From DATFQE01 sp963733845 (lineage in GTDB: Bacteria > Actinomycetota > Thermoleophilia > Gaiellales > Gaiellaceae): a DNA stretch of 64,000 bases. Position numbers and translations under genes: made by a program. The notes under the pieces are model-generated. The model saw only the letters and a list, made by a program, of their open reading frames with translations. It was not told where the DNA came from and did no database searches. The stretch spans positions 177,936 through 241,935 of the forward strand of contig CAVTEM010000011.1 of NCBI GenBank assembly GCA_963733845.1. Direction: 5' to 3'. Within the stretch, counting starts at the first letter, position 1, and the number at the start of each line of letters is the position of its first letter. Below are positions 51,649-62,057 of the stretch, piece after piece.

Positions 51649-52668
51649 ATGCGTCGACTGACGCTGTTGTTCGTCGCGCTCGTCGCCGTGGCTGCGCTGA
51701 TTGCGCTGCCGTCGAGCGCGCATCGGGGGAAAGATCTGCCGAAGACGATCGACCTGCCGATCGGCTACCAGCCGACCGGGTTCCCGCCACTTGGATTCCA
51801 GCCCGAGGGGATCGTGATCGCCGGCAAGACGTTCTACGTCGGCTCGATCGTGACCGGCGCGGTCTACAGCGGCGACGTCCGCACCGGCCAGGGCTCGATC
51901 CTCGTGCAGCCCGTCGCCGGCGCCGGCCGCGCCGCGATCGGCATCGACATCGACAAGCGCAAGCGGCTGTTCGTCGCAGGCGGGGGAACCGGAAAGGCGT
52001 TCGTCTACGACGCCCGGAACGGCAGCCTGATCCGCGAGTACACGCTGACGACCCTGTCGCCGAGGTTCATCAACGACGTCGTCGTCACGCACCGCGGCGC
52101 CTACTTCACGGATTCGAACAACCAGCAGCTGTACCGGATCCCGTTCGGACGCGGCGGCGCACTCGGCGACGTCCAGACGCTGCCGCTCACCGGCGATCTC
52201 TCGTTCAGCGCCGGCTTCAACCTCAACGGCATCGATGCGAACTGGGGCGGCCGCTGGCTCGTCGTCGTCCAGAGCAACGAGGGCAAGCTCTTCCGCGTCA
52301 ACCCGCGCACGGGCGTCACCCGCGAGCTCGGGCTGACCGGGGGCGACGGAAACGTGCTGAGGGGCGACGGCATCCTGCTCCTCGGCAGAACGCTGTACGT
52401 CGTCCAGAACACCCTGAACAAGATCGCCGTGATCCGCGTCGACGGGCGTCTGCGCAGGGGTGAGATCAAGCGCTACCTCACCGATGAGCTGTTCGACGTG
52501 CCGACGACGATCGACGACGTCGGTCCCCACGTCCTGTATGCGGTCAACGCCCGCTTCGGCAACATGTCGCCGATGACGGCCAGGTACAACCTGATCCGCG
52601 TCGACGTGGGCCACAAGGGCCACGGCAAGACCGACGACAAGGACGACCGCAAGGGCAAGAAGGGCTAG
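51649..52668 (+). CDS. Secreted SMP-30/YncE-like beta-propeller protein
   Basis: A 339-residue exported protein. Signal peptide MRRLTLLFVALVAVAALIAL ends near ALPSSAHRG. The propeller part includes FQPEGIVIAGKTFYVGSIVT, GIDIDKRKRLFVAGGGTGKA and LLGRTLYVVQNTLNKIAVIR, the blade pattern of gluconolactonase-like proteins. The C-terminus is lysine-rich (HKGHGKTDDKDDRKGKKG). CAGGGGG precedes ATG 51649. The stop overlaps the convergent anti-sigma gene by four bases. Confidence 0.8.
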   Translation: MRRLTLLFVALVAVAALIALPSSAHRGKDLPKTIDLPIGYQPTGFPPLGFQPEGIVIAGKTFYVGSIVTGAVYSGDVRTGQGSILVQPVAGAGRAAIGIDIDKRKRLFVAGGGTGKAFVYDARNGSLIREYTLTTLSPRFINDVVVTHRGAYFTDSNNQQLYRIPFGRGGALGDVQTLPLTGDLSFSAGFNLNGIDANWGGRWLVVVQSNEGKLFRVNPRTGVTRELGLTGGDGNVLRGDGILLLGRTLYVVQNTLNKIAVIRVDGRLRRGEIKRYLTDELFDVPTTIDDVGPHVLYAVNARFGNMSPMTARYNLIRVDVGHKGHGKTDDKDDRKGKKG

Positions 52669-53243
52669 TTCGCGGAGAGACGGGCCGTCGCGAGGCTCCG
52701 GCCGGAGTGCTCCGGCGGCCCGTCGTCTTCTTCCACCGAGATGTCGATCGACAGGTATTGGCCGGGCGTCGGCAGAGGCAGCTCGAAGTGGGCCTCGCCG
52801 TTCTCGGGCGTGAAGCTGCCGACCGGGATCTTCACGCCGCCCGGACGGGAGATCCAGATCTCGTAGTAGTGCTCGCGCGGCGGCTCCGGTACGCGGTCGA
52901 GGTCGACGACCAGCCTTCCGTCACGCTCGTCGGGCCTGTAGAGCGCCACCGAGCCCTCGACGGTCGAGCTCGTCAGGGCCGCCCTCCGGACGGGGTCGCC
53001 GAGGCCGTCGTCGTCGGTCAGGTTCAACGTCACGAGGACTGCGGCCACGGCCGCGACGGCCGCCGCGAGGACGGGCGACGCCATGCGCGCGGCGCGACCA
53101 CGGAACGGGACGACCTGCGCCGGCCGGGTCTCGGCGACGACGCGGTCGAAGAGGTCGTCCGGCGGCTTCTCGCGCGCGAGGCCGCGCTCGAGCCGCTCGA
53201 CGGTCTCTCCGTGCTCGGCGAAGCCCAGGCCGTCGCTCGTCAT
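52665..53243 (-). CDS. RskA-type anti-sigma factor
   Basis: A 192-residue protein: a short cytoplasmic part (about residues 1-50, EKPPDDLFDRVVAET), one membrane helix (MASPVLAAAVAAVAAVLVTL), then an RskA extracytoplasmic domain with EPPREHYYEIWISRPGGVKI and SFTPENGEAHFELPLP. It lacks a recognisable zinc finger. Its start overlaps the sigma factor stop by four bases, the classical SigK/RskA pairing, so it should hold that sigma factor inactive. Confidence 0.85.
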   Translation of the reverse strand: MTSDGLGFAEHGETVERLERGLAREKPPDDLFDRVVAETRPAQVVPFRGRAARMASPVLAAAVAAVAAVLVTLNLTDDDGLGDPVRRAALTSSTVEGSVALYRPDERDGRLVVDLDRVPEPPREHYYEIWISRPGGVKIPVGSFTPENGEAHFELPLPTPGQYLSIDISVEEDDGPPEHSGRSLATARLSAN

Positions 53244-53791
53244 CGCTCCACCTTCAGCTCGGGCAGCTCCAGTTGGGTCCGCAGCCGGTTCAGGCCCAGC
53301 CTGATCCGGCTCTTGACGGTGCCAAGCGGCTGCTCGAGCCGCTCGGCGATCTCACCGTGGCTGAGCCCGTCGAAGAACGCCAGCTGGATCACTTCCAGCT
53401 GGTTCTCGGGCAGCTCGGCCAGAGCGCGCGCGATCCGCTCGGCATCGTCCGCGAGCGCCGCGAGGTCGGCGGGATCCGCCTCCTGACCAGTCGGCTCGAC
53501 CGACTCGTGGGGCTCGGGTGCGCGGGTGCGAGCCCGGATCAGCTCGATCGCACGGTTTCGCGCGATCACGAACAGCCAGGTGGTCAGCTTGGCGCGCCCG
53601 GGGTCGAAGCTGTCCGCCCGGCGCCACACGGCCACGAACGTGTCCTGGGTCGCCTCCTCGGCGAGCTGAGAGTCCCTGGTGAGCCGATACGTCATGCCGT
53701 AGACGATCCGGCCGTAGCGGTCGTAGAGGAGGCGCAGCGCTTCGGTGTCGCCGTCAGCGACGCGTGCCACAACGGTTGCGTCGGCCTCCAC
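53240..53791 (-). CDS. ECF sigma factor (SigK-like)
   Basis: A 183-residue ECF sigma-70: region 2 RLLYDRYGRIVYGMTYRLT and EEATQDTFVAVWRRADSF, region 4 LSHGEIAERLEQPLGTVKSR. GTG 53791 is chosen because TACGAT lies 6 bases upstream on the reverse strand and homology begins at VARVADGDTEALRLLY. The same frame continues upstream without homology. It is co-transcribed with the RskA anti-sigma factor. Confidence 0.88.
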   Translation of the reverse strand: MEADATVVARVADGDTEALRLLYDRYGRIVYGMTYRLTRDSQLAEEATQDTFVAVWRRADSFDPGRAKLTTWLFVIARNRAIELIRARTRAPEPHESVEPTGQEADPADLAALADDAERIARALAELPENQLEVIQLAFFDGLSHGEIAERLEQPLGTVKSRIRLGLNRLRTQLELPELKVER

Positions 53792-53797
53792 GGAGCC

Positions 53798-53803
53798 ATC
53801 GTA
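53798..53803 (-). promoter_or_regulatory. Leaderless -10 hexamer of the sigma factor gene
   Basis: On the reverse strand TACGAT (53803 to 53798) ends 6 bases before GTG 53791. Confidence 0.5.
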
Positions 53804-53997
53804 TTCTCTGCCCTCCGTTCGTTCCCAGTCACGGGGCTGGATCACAGCAGTCGGTGAGCGCCGGCGTCCTCCGCCGGCGAACGGCCGGGGGCCGGCGCGG
53901 GGGAGAGTGCCCTTAGACGCCGACGCTCGGGGGGTGGTTCGGCAGCGCGCGTACCGCCGGATCACAAAGCTCGGGCTACACTTCGCAAAAGACATAC

Positions 53998-54359
53998 GGG
54001 GGCGACCTGGTTTCGACGTGGTCGGTTCTCCGGCTGAGCTGCAAGCCGAGGTCCCCGGTCGGCCTCGTAAAACAACCGGGAACCAAACGCAAGTGCGGAT
54101 AACGAACTCGCACTCGCCGCTTAACTGAGTTAAGCGACGCGTCGCTCCGGACTCGGCCCGTGGTTCGGGTAGCGGCGTCAACTAACGGGCTCGGCACCGA
54201 GGGAGAGCCAATCGCCCGAGGCGCGACACCTAAAGGATGGCTAGCCCGTCGGTAGGTCGGCTGCGAACCGGCCGCCGGGCGAAATCCAAGCGCAGCCTAA
54301 GCTTGTAGAGGCTCTGACCGGTGCGTCCGCGGACGTGGGTTCGATTCCCACCGCCTCCA
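53998..54359 (+). ncRNA. ssrA: Transfer-messenger RNA
   Basis: The 5' end GGGGGCGACCTGGTTTCGAC matches the tmRNA consensus. The 3' end carries the T arm GTGGGTTCGATTCCCAC and acceptor CGCCTCC plus A; these pair with GGGGGCG (53998-54004). CCA is not encoded. The tag reading frame ends GCTTAA at 54119-54124 and most likely reads ASADNELALAA, with GCA at 54089 as resume codon. A CGCTTAACT/GTTAAGCG hairpin follows the stop. TACACT at 53977 may be the -10. It partners smpB. Confidence 0.95.
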
Positions 54360-54479
54360 TGAACCGCCTAAACCAGCCGTTCCGGGACACCCGCCAGGGG
54401 AATAGTTCCCGGTGCCACCTGCGGGCCGCGGCCAGCTGCTCGAACGCGGCCGCTAACTCGTCGTCCTGCAGAACCGCGT

Positions 54480-55043
54480 TTAGAGCCCTCCCAACTCCTT
54501 AACGTTCGGCAGCCTTGACTCGGGCGATGTTGCCGTAAGGCCCGGACCTGCCACACAGTTGGCTGTCGCCCTAATTGAGTTTGGGGAGGCGGCCTCGTTC
54601 TCGGCAGTCACCGCGTAGGACTGCGTGCCCGTGATAGCCGAGTAGAGGACGATGTTCGCTGTCCCCAATGAGATGTGGCCCCCGCCGACAACCCTGAAGC
54701 CCGAGGGACAGATTGCTTCCGAGGTTGCGATCCGGCAGCCGCCACCGCTAGCGGCGCATTGCGCGACAGCGGGGCCATCCACCGTTGTCACCTGCGTAAT
54801 CCCAGGCGGACCCTGCGGTCCCTGCTGTCCCGGCGGACCGTGGGCTCCGTCGAATCCGTCTTGCCCTGCTGGTCCCTGCGGGCCGCGGTTCCCCTTCAAC
54901 GCCTTCTTCGCCTTCGCGCTGATGTCAACGGTCTGGATCGTCCCGTTCTGAATGTTCTTGGACGTAACCAAGATCGTCGCGGCTGTCGCGCTTCCCGCCG
55001 CCACGACCGCTGAAACGATCGCCGCGATGAGCGCTGTCCTCAT
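54480..55043 (-). CDS. Collagen-like repeat surface protein
   Basis: A 187-residue protein: a signal peptide or anchor (MRTALIAAIVSAVVAAGSAT), a short linker, about ten Gly-x-y triplets (GNRGPQGPAGQDGFDGAHG and on to GPPG), then a C-terminal domain with cysteines (CAASGGGCR, ICPSGFRVVGGGH). Such proteins form trimeric surface fibres. AAAGGGG precedes ATG 55043. Base composition is lower in GC than most of the window. Confidence 0.8.
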   Translation of the reverse strand: MRTALIAAIVSAVVAAGSATAATILVTSKNIQNGTIQTVDISAKAKKALKGNRGPQGPAGQDGFDGAHGPPGQQGPQGPPGITQVTTVDGPAVAQCAASGGGCRIATSEAICPSGFRVVGGGHISLGTANIVLYSAITGTQSYAVTAENEAASPNSIRATANCVAGPGLTATSPESRLPNVKELGGL

Positions 55044-55392
55044 GGCTCCACAACCCCTTTCTTCACCCCTTGGTAGGGGTAGACATGGTTCGGACCCACT
55101 CAAGCGTACGACTCGTCTCCGACCCGGACAAGGGGCCTGGCTTCGATGCACCGCGATCTCCTGGGGCCGGGCGGCTAGCTGAACGCCCGGGCGCCACCGC
55201 GACCCGGCCCAGTTCGAGGGTAGGCGCCTCGGAGCCGTGGCGCCTAGTTCCGCCTAGAGTTCTGGAATAAGGGCTCTGGGCGGAACTTCTGCGTTTCGGA
55301 GCGGGCGTTCACTTTCACAAATAGAGCCTTGGATTGGCGTTCCCGGCTCAGCCGCCTTGGCGGGCGCCGGCGATGCTCGCTGTGATGATCTG
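55044..55392. other. Intergenic region with two adjacent inverted repeats
   Basis: No convincing gene. It holds two back-to-back dyads: TAGGCGCC (55221-55228) with GGCGCCTA (55239-55246), and GTTCCGCCTAGAG (55247-55259) with CTCTGGGCGGAAC (55274-55286), 12 of 13 pairing, followed by a pyrimidine-rich stretch. They may be terminators or operators for the flanking divergent genes. Confidence 0.5.
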
Positions 55393-55878
55393 ATGATCTC
55401 CGTGGACTTGGAACAGGCTCTGGCCACCGGGCACGTTCTGGCCGCGTTCTCGGCACTAGGCGCGGGTGTTGCTGTTCTCCTGTCGCCAAAGGGCACGCAC
55501 ATCCATCGAGTGATCGGAACCGTCTATGTCTTCGCGCTTGTACTCGTGAATCTGGCGGCGCTGTCGTTGCATCGAGAGAACACCTTTGGTGTATTCCACG
55601 CGCTGGCCGTCGTCAGCCTAGTCACGATCGCTGTTGGGCTCTTGCCGCTCCTCTTCGGCAAGGGATCGCCAATGGTCATCGCTACGCACGCGTACTGCAT
55701 GACGTGGTCGTACGCTGGTTTGGTCGCGGCTGGATGCGGACAACTCACCGTCGTTGTCGGTCAGGACGTTGGGGCGTGGGTTGTCCCGGTGACAATCGCA
55801 ATGGTGTTGTCCATCAGCAGCATCGTCATCTTCGGGAGAGTGCCGTCAATCCTCGACCGCATGCTGGCTGAACGATGA
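55393..55878 (+). CDS. DUF2306-like membrane protein
   Basis: A 161-residue integral membrane protein with four to five helices: VLAAFSALGAGVAVLLSPKG, HRVIGTVYVFALVLVNLAAL, YAGLVAAGCGQLTVVVGQDV. The KGTHIHRVIGTVYVFA and YCMTWSYAGL segments match the DUF2306 family (predicted membrane protein, unknown role). Start ATG 55393 is preferred to an upstream in-frame GTG, though no good ribosome site is present. GC content appears lower than in neighbouring housekeeping genes. Confidence 0.65.
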   Translation: MISVDLEQALATGHVLAAFSALGAGVAVLLSPKGTHIHRVIGTVYVFALVLVNLAALSLHRENTFGVFHALAVVSLVTIAVGLLPLLFGKGSPMVIATHAYCMTWSYAGLVAAGCGQLTVVVGQDVGAWVVPVTIAMVLSISSIVIFGRVPSILDRMLAER

Positions 55879-55997
55879 CGGACGAAACGCACGGCTAGGC
55901 AGCCAGCATCAGCGTTGTTCGGGAACAGGTCGGCGGCGAGGCTTCCACGACGGGCTCTCAGTCGAGGTAGCGGCCTCGCCGCCATCTGCCTGGTGTG

Positions 55998-56240
55998 CTA
56001 GCCGGGGACGATTCTGCTGGTGTGCATTCGCTGACGCTGAGACCGCTGCTGGGCGGCGGCCTTCCGCAGGTCGGTCACATCGACCCGCTTCTTCGCGTCC
56101 GCCAGCGCCTGGGAGTGGATGTAGCGGAAGTCCTCACCGGTCATGTCGATCGGGCTGGCCTGCGCGGTCGCCGGCACGATCGCCGCGACGGCCAGGCCGA
56201 GGGCGATACGGCGGATGGTGAACCGCTTGGCGCGCTTCAT
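55998..56240 (-). CDS. Small secreted protein
   Basis: An 80-residue protein: signal peptide MKRAKRFTIRRIALGLAVAA to TAQA, then a short charged mature part (IDMTGEDFRYIHSQALADAK, KRVDVTDLRKAAAQQRSQRQ). AGGAG precedes ATG 56240. No known domain; the mature region may be helical. Confidence 0.6.
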   Translation of the reverse strand: MKRAKRFTIRRIALGLAVAAIVPATAQASPIDMTGEDFRYIHSQALADAKKRVDVTDLRKAAAQQRSQRQRMHTSRIVPG

Positions 56241-56496
56241 TTCTCCTGCTCCTTTTTTTGGGGGATAGGCCATGCCATCCAAGCTACGGTGGGGCCGCCT
56301 CGCGGTCGCTCATGGACACGACACACGGCGTGTCAAGCTCACGACACAACGCCTGGCGGGCGACGGATCGTTTGTGCCCGGGAGCTCCCGCCTGCGGGCG
56401 TGAGGACAGCACGCCGAACACTGCCCCGGGCACATCCAGGGGGATCGTCGGCAATCGCAGCCCCTAGGGCACAAAAAGCCGACGTCGGCCGTCCAC

Positions 56497-56502
56497 TAGG
56501 TT
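56497..56502 (+). promoter_or_regulatory. Leaderless -10 hexamer of the MFS gene
   Basis: TAGGTT ends 7 bases before GTG 56510. Confidence 0.5.
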
Positions 56503-56509
56503 GGGGCCC

Positions 56510-57739
56510 GTGCTTCGTGAAGCCTTCGAGCTGCTCGGCGAGCGTGAGTTCCGGCTGCTCTTCCTCGGACGAACGGTGTCGCTCTTCGGGAGCGCGTTCG
56601 CGCCGATCGCGCTCGCGTTCGCCGTCCTCGACCTGACCGGTTCCGCGTCGGACCTCGGACTCGTCGTCGCCGCCGGCTTCGTCCCGCAGGTCCTCTTTCT
56701 CCTCGTCGGCGGCATCTGGGCCGACCGGCTGCCACGACACCACGTCATGGTCGCCTCCGATCTCGTCGCGGGTGGAGCGCAGGTCGCGATCGCGGCGCTC
56801 GTTCTCTCCGGCGTCGCGGAGATCTGGCACCTGGTCCTCCTCCAGGTGATCCGAGGCATCGCGACGTCGTTCTTCTTCCCGGCGTCGCAGGGGATCGTTC
56901 CGGAGACGGTGAGCGCGCGGCTCCTCCAGCAAGCGAACGCACTGCTGCGGCTGACCCGGAACGGGACGCAGATCACCGGCACGGCAGCCGGGGGCATCCT
57001 GGTCGCAGCGATCGGGTCGGGCTGGGCGCTCGCGTTCGACGCGGCCACGTACTTCCTCGGAGCCGCGTTCCTGCTCGCGCTACGGCTGCCGCGCAGTGTG
57101 AGGATGTCCGAGCAGCACTTCGTGCGCGAGCTCCGCGAGGGCTGGGACGCCTTCCGCTCCCGCGCCTGGCTCTGGGGAATCGTGCTCCAGTTCTCGTTCG
57201 TCAACGCTGCAGGCGTCGGCGCGTGGGCGGTGCTCGGGCCCGTCGTCGCAGACGAGGAGCTCGGCGGCGCTGCGGCCTGGGGGCTGATCCTCGCCGCACA
57301 GTCAGCGGGCTTCGTCCTCGGCGGGATCTTCACGCTCCGCTTCCGCCCGGATCGGATCCTGCTCGTCGCGACGCTGGCGATCTTCCCGATGGCGCTTCCG
57401 ATCCTGCTGCTCGCCGCACCGGCACCGACGGTCGTGATCGCGCTCGTCGCCTTCGCTGCCGGATTCGGAATCGAGCTCTTCGGCGTCTTCTGGGACGTCG
57501 CGATGCAGCAGCAGATCCCGCCGGACCAGCTCTCGCGCGTTTACTCGTACGACGCGCTCGGCTCGTTCGTCTTCATCCCGCTCGGCGCAGCCGTCGCCGG
57601 GCCGGTCGCGGAGCTCATCGGCGTCACCGAGACGCTCGTCGGTGCGGCGGTTGTGATCGTCGTCGCGACCGCGCTCGTCCTCCTCATCGACCAGGTCCGC
57701 GACCTGCGGAGAACGGACGTCGTGCCCGGGGTGGCCTAA
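56510..57739 (+). CDS. MFS transporter (EntS/DUF894-like)
   Basis: A 409-residue protein with twelve hydrophobic segments: FRLLFLGRTVSLFGSAFAPI at the N-terminus, IWADRLPRHHVMVASDLVAG after helix 2 (MFS signature A region) and VYSYDALGSFVFIPLGAAVA near the C-terminus. This resembles the EntS-type multidrug/siderophore exporters. GTG 56510 is used because of the adjacent -10; TTG 56501 lies inside the -10. Convergent with the protease gene, with a hairpin between. Confidence 0.88.
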   Translation: MLREAFELLGEREFRLLFLGRTVSLFGSAFAPIALAFAVLDLTGSASDLGLVVAAGFVPQVLFLLVGGIWADRLPRHHVMVASDLVAGGAQVAIAALVLSGVAEIWHLVLLQVIRGIATSFFFPASQGIVPETVSARLLQQANALLRLTRNGTQITGTAAGGILVAAIGSGWALAFDAATYFLGAAFLLALRLPRSVRMSEQHFVRELREGWDAFRSRAWLWGIVLQFSFVNAAGVGAWAVLGPVVADEELGGAAAWGLILAAQSAGFVLGGIFTLRFRPDRILLVATLAIFPMALPILLLAAPAPTVVIALVAFAAGFGIELFGVFWDVAMQQQIPPDQLSRVYSYDALGSFVFIPLGAAVAGPVAELIGVTETLVGAAVVIVVATALVLLIDQVRDLRRTDVVPGVA

Positions 57740-57793
57740 CCCAGTCCGGGAGAGGCGGCCTGGTTGACGAAGCACTGAGACCGGTTCGTCGAT

Positions 57794-57823
57794 GGGCGGG
57801 CGACCCTCTCGGGCCGCCCGCCC
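57794..57823. terminator. Terminator hairpin between MFS gene and protease gene
   Basis: GGGCGGGC (57794-57801) pairs with GCCCGCCC (57816-57823) around a partly paired loop; no T run. Confidence 0.6.
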
Positions 57824-57832
57824 CGACGAGGC

Positions 57833-59536
<1,704 letters not shown>

Positions 59537-59662
59537 TCCTGCCTCCTTGGGCGAAGCTTCTGACGACCGGCGGAGGTTAGAACGATCGTGACGATCGTGT
59601 CTAGGTGGGTGCGGCTCCACGACGTTGCCCGACCCACGCGGGACAGGTCGTTTTCGTGGACG

Positions 59663-60397
59663 ATGCCCGCCGTGCGTGTCGCCGCCATCTACGACATCCA
59701 CGGCAATCTGCCCGCGCTCGAAGCAGCGCTCGCCGAGATCGCTGCGAGTGATATCGACCTGATCGTCGTCGGCGGCGATCTCGCCTGGGGACCGCTGCCC
59801 CGTGAGACGATCGAGCGACTCGTCGCGCTCGGCCCGCGGGCGCGCTTCATCCGTGGCGACGCCGACCGCGACGTGCTCGAGTCGCTGTCGGCCGAGCCTG
59901 CGGACACCGACGACCCCACCGAGAAGGTGAGCCGCTGGTGTGCGGACCAGTTGAGCGAGCTGCAACGCGAGTTCCTGAGCTCGCAGCCAGCGACCCTGGC
60001 GATCGACGTCGACGGGCTCGGGCCGACCCGCTTCTGCCACGGGTCGCCGCGCAGCGACCGGGACCGGATCACGGTGGCGACCCCTCCGGAGAAGGTGATC
60101 CCGATGCTCGCGGGCGTCCGAGAGCAGGTGATCGTCTGCGGGCACACGCATGCGCAGTTCGATCGCCGGGTCGGTGGCCACCGCATCGTCAACGCGGGCA
60201 GCGTCGGCTTGCAGTTCGGTGAGCCGGGTGCGTACTGGACGTTGCTCGGTCCGGACGTCGAGTTCCGTCGGACCGACTACGCCTACGAGGACGCCGCGAC
60301 CCGGATCATGGCGACGGCGTGTCCGGTTGCCGCCACGTTCGCCGAGCGCGTGGTCGCACCCCCTCCGGCGAGCACCGCCGTCGAGCGGTGGGGCTAG
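59663..60397 (+). CDS. YfcE/MJ0936-type metallophosphoesterase
   Basis: A 244-residue calcineurin-like phosphoesterase with all motifs intact: AAIYDIHGNLPALEAAL (D-x-H), VVGGDLAWGPLP (GD), RGDADRDVLE, TRFCHGSPRSDRDRI and VCGHTHAQFDRRV (GHxH). ATG 59663 (MPAVRVAAIYDIHG) is the start; the same frame extends to 59588. It is a close paralogue of the damaged gene at 24315. Divergent from the protease gene. Confidence 0.88.
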   Translation: MPAVRVAAIYDIHGNLPALEAALAEIAASDIDLIVVGGDLAWGPLPRETIERLVALGPRARFIRGDADRDVLESLSAEPADTDDPTEKVSRWCADQLSELQREFLSSQPATLAIDVDGLGPTRFCHGSPRSDRDRITVATPPEKVIPMLAGVREQVIVCGHTHAQFDRRVGGHRIVNAGSVGLQFGEPGAYWTLLGPDVEFRRTDYAYEDAATRIMATACPVAATFAERVVAPPPASTAVERWG

Positions 60398-60407
60398 TAG
60401 GCCCGGT

Positions 60408-60413
60408 TAGGCT
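60408..60413 (+). promoter_or_regulatory. Leaderless -10 hexamer of the flavoprotein gene
   Basis: TAGGCT ends 6 bases before GTG 60420. Confidence 0.5.
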
Positions 60414-60419
60414 TCTCGG

Positions 60420-61554
60420 GTGCAGTCGCGAGTACTGATCCTGGGAGCGGGGTTCGGCGGTCTCGAGCTGGCGACGCTCCTGTCGGCGGCGCTCGGCGAC
60501 GAGGCGGGCGTCACGCTGATCGACGGCGCCGACGCCTTCGTCTTCGGCTACGCGAAGCTCGACGTGATGTTCGGCAAGGCGGCGCCCGCCGACGTGCGCC
60601 TGCCGTATTCCGCGTTCGCCAAGCCGGGCGTTCGCCTGCTGCGCGAGACGGTCACGGCGATCGACCCCGAGGCGCGGCGGGTGACGACGGACGGCGGCGT
60701 GCACGAGGCCGACGTCCTCGTGATCGCGCTCGGCGCCGACTACGACTTCGACGCGACGCCCGGGCTCGCCGAGGGCGGGAACGAGTTCTACTCCGTCGAG
60801 GGAGCGGAGCGGGCTGCGCGAGGTGCTGCCGACGTTCACCGCAGGGCGCGCGATCGTCGGCGTCTGCGGGGCGCCGTTCAAGTGCCCGCCCGCGCCGAGC
60901 GAGGCGGCGCTGCTCCTGCACGACTACCTGTCGAAACGGGGTGTCCGCGACTACTGCGAGATCTCGCTCGTGATGCCGTTCGGGACGCCGGTTCCTCCGT
61001 CTCCGGACACCTCTGCCGCTCTGCTCGAGGCGTTCGCCGAGCGTGGGATCGAGTTCGTCCCCGGGCACCGGGTGAGCTCGCTCGACGCAGCCCGCAGCGT
61101 GGCGGTCCTCGACGACGGCACCGAGTTGCCGTACGACCTCTTCCTCGGCGTCCCCAAGCACCGCGCGCCCGACGTCGTCCTCGAGAGCGGGATGGCCGTG
61201 GACGGCTACGTGCCCGTGGATTCGCGGACGCTCGAGACCCGTTTCCCGGGCGTGTACGCCGTCGGCGACGTGGCGACCGTCGGCGTTCCGAAGGCGGGCG
61301 TGTTCTCGGAAGGTGCGGCGCGCGTCGTCGCCGCGGCGCTCCTCGCGCGCCTGCAGGGAGGCGAGCAGCCGTCGGCCTACGAAGGGCGCGGCTCGTGCTA
61401 CGTCGAGTTCGGAGCGGGCCGCGTCGGCCGGGTCGACGTCGACTTCCTCTCCGGGCCGAAGCCGACGGGCACGTTCCAGGAGCCGTCCGGCGAGCTCGTC
61501 GCCGAGAAGCAGCACTTCGGCGCGAGCCGCCGGGCCCGCTGGTTCGACGGCTGA
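60420..61554 (+). CDS. FAD-dependent pyridine nucleotide-disulphide/SQR-like oxidoreductase (frameshifted)
   Basis: The first part has the FAD motif VLILGAGFGGLELATLLSAA and TVTAIDPEARRVTTDGGVHE; the second, in the next frame after one extra G near 60812, has IVGVCGAPFKCPPAPSEAAL and FPGVYAVGDVATVGVPKAGV. This is the sulfide:quinone oxidoreductase/FCSD-type fold. A Cys in CPPAPSE is conserved in that family, but the other redox cysteines are not obvious, so the quinone or sulfide role is uncertain. The frame break looks like sequencing error. Confidence 0.83.
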
Positions 61555-61561
61555 GTCCGCT

Positions 61562-62026
61562 CTAGTCCTCTCCGTCCCAGTAGTCCAACTCCGGCCCCGG
61601 CCGGCTCAGCAGGATTCGCTCGCCTTTGACGCTCCGCGCGCCGATCTTGCCGGAGTCGAGATATTCGACGATGTCCGGTTTGATCAAGGTCGAGAGCATC
61701 AGGACGCGGATGGCGGAGTCCGTCCGGTTGCTGACCTGGTGCGCCCCCTCCTTGCCCCGCAGGAAGCAGACGACGTCGCCCTCACTCAGCGTTCGCTCGC
61801 CCTCGTGTGTGCGGAGGGTGGGCTCGCCGCGTAGGACGACGAGCCACTCCTCGTTCGCGTGGTGTGTGTGGTACGGCCAGAGGCGGTCGCCCGGCTCGAG
61901 CTCGTACATGCTGCCGCCGATCAGGTCGGCTCCGATGCGCGCGCCCACCCAGGCGTCCTTGCTCCGCCACCCCGCACGTTCCTCCGTGCGGTCCCACTCG
62001 TCGCCGTTCAGGTTGAACACCTTCAC
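61562..62026 (-). CDS. Cupin-domain protein
   Basis: A 154-residue single cupin: metal-binding His53, His55 and Glu59/Glu60 in WPYHTHHANEEWLVVLRG, His96 in GKEGAHQVSN. The N-terminus is KVFNLNGDEWDRTEERAGW. The role could be sugar-related or regulatory; it cannot be named. A TAGGCT hexamer lies 9 bases before the GTG at 62026 on the reverse strand. Convergent with the flavoprotein gene by 7 bases. Confidence 0.8.
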   Translation of the reverse strand: MKVFNLNGDEWDRTEERAGWRSKDAWVGARIGADLIGGSMYELEPGDRLWPYHTHHANEEWLVVLRGEPTLRTHEGERTLSEGDVVCFLRGKEGAHQVSNRTDSAIRVLMLSTLIKPDIVEYLDSGKIGARSVKGERILLSRPGPELDYWDGED

Positions 62027-62035
62027 GCGCCCGAG

Positions 62036-62041
62036 AGCCTA
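62036..62041 (-). promoter_or_regulatory. Leaderless -10 hexamer of the cupin gene
   Basis: On the reverse strand TAGGCT (62041 to 62036) ends 9 bases before GTG 62026. Confidence 0.4.
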
Positions 62042-62057
62042 GGCGTTTGTTCACTTG

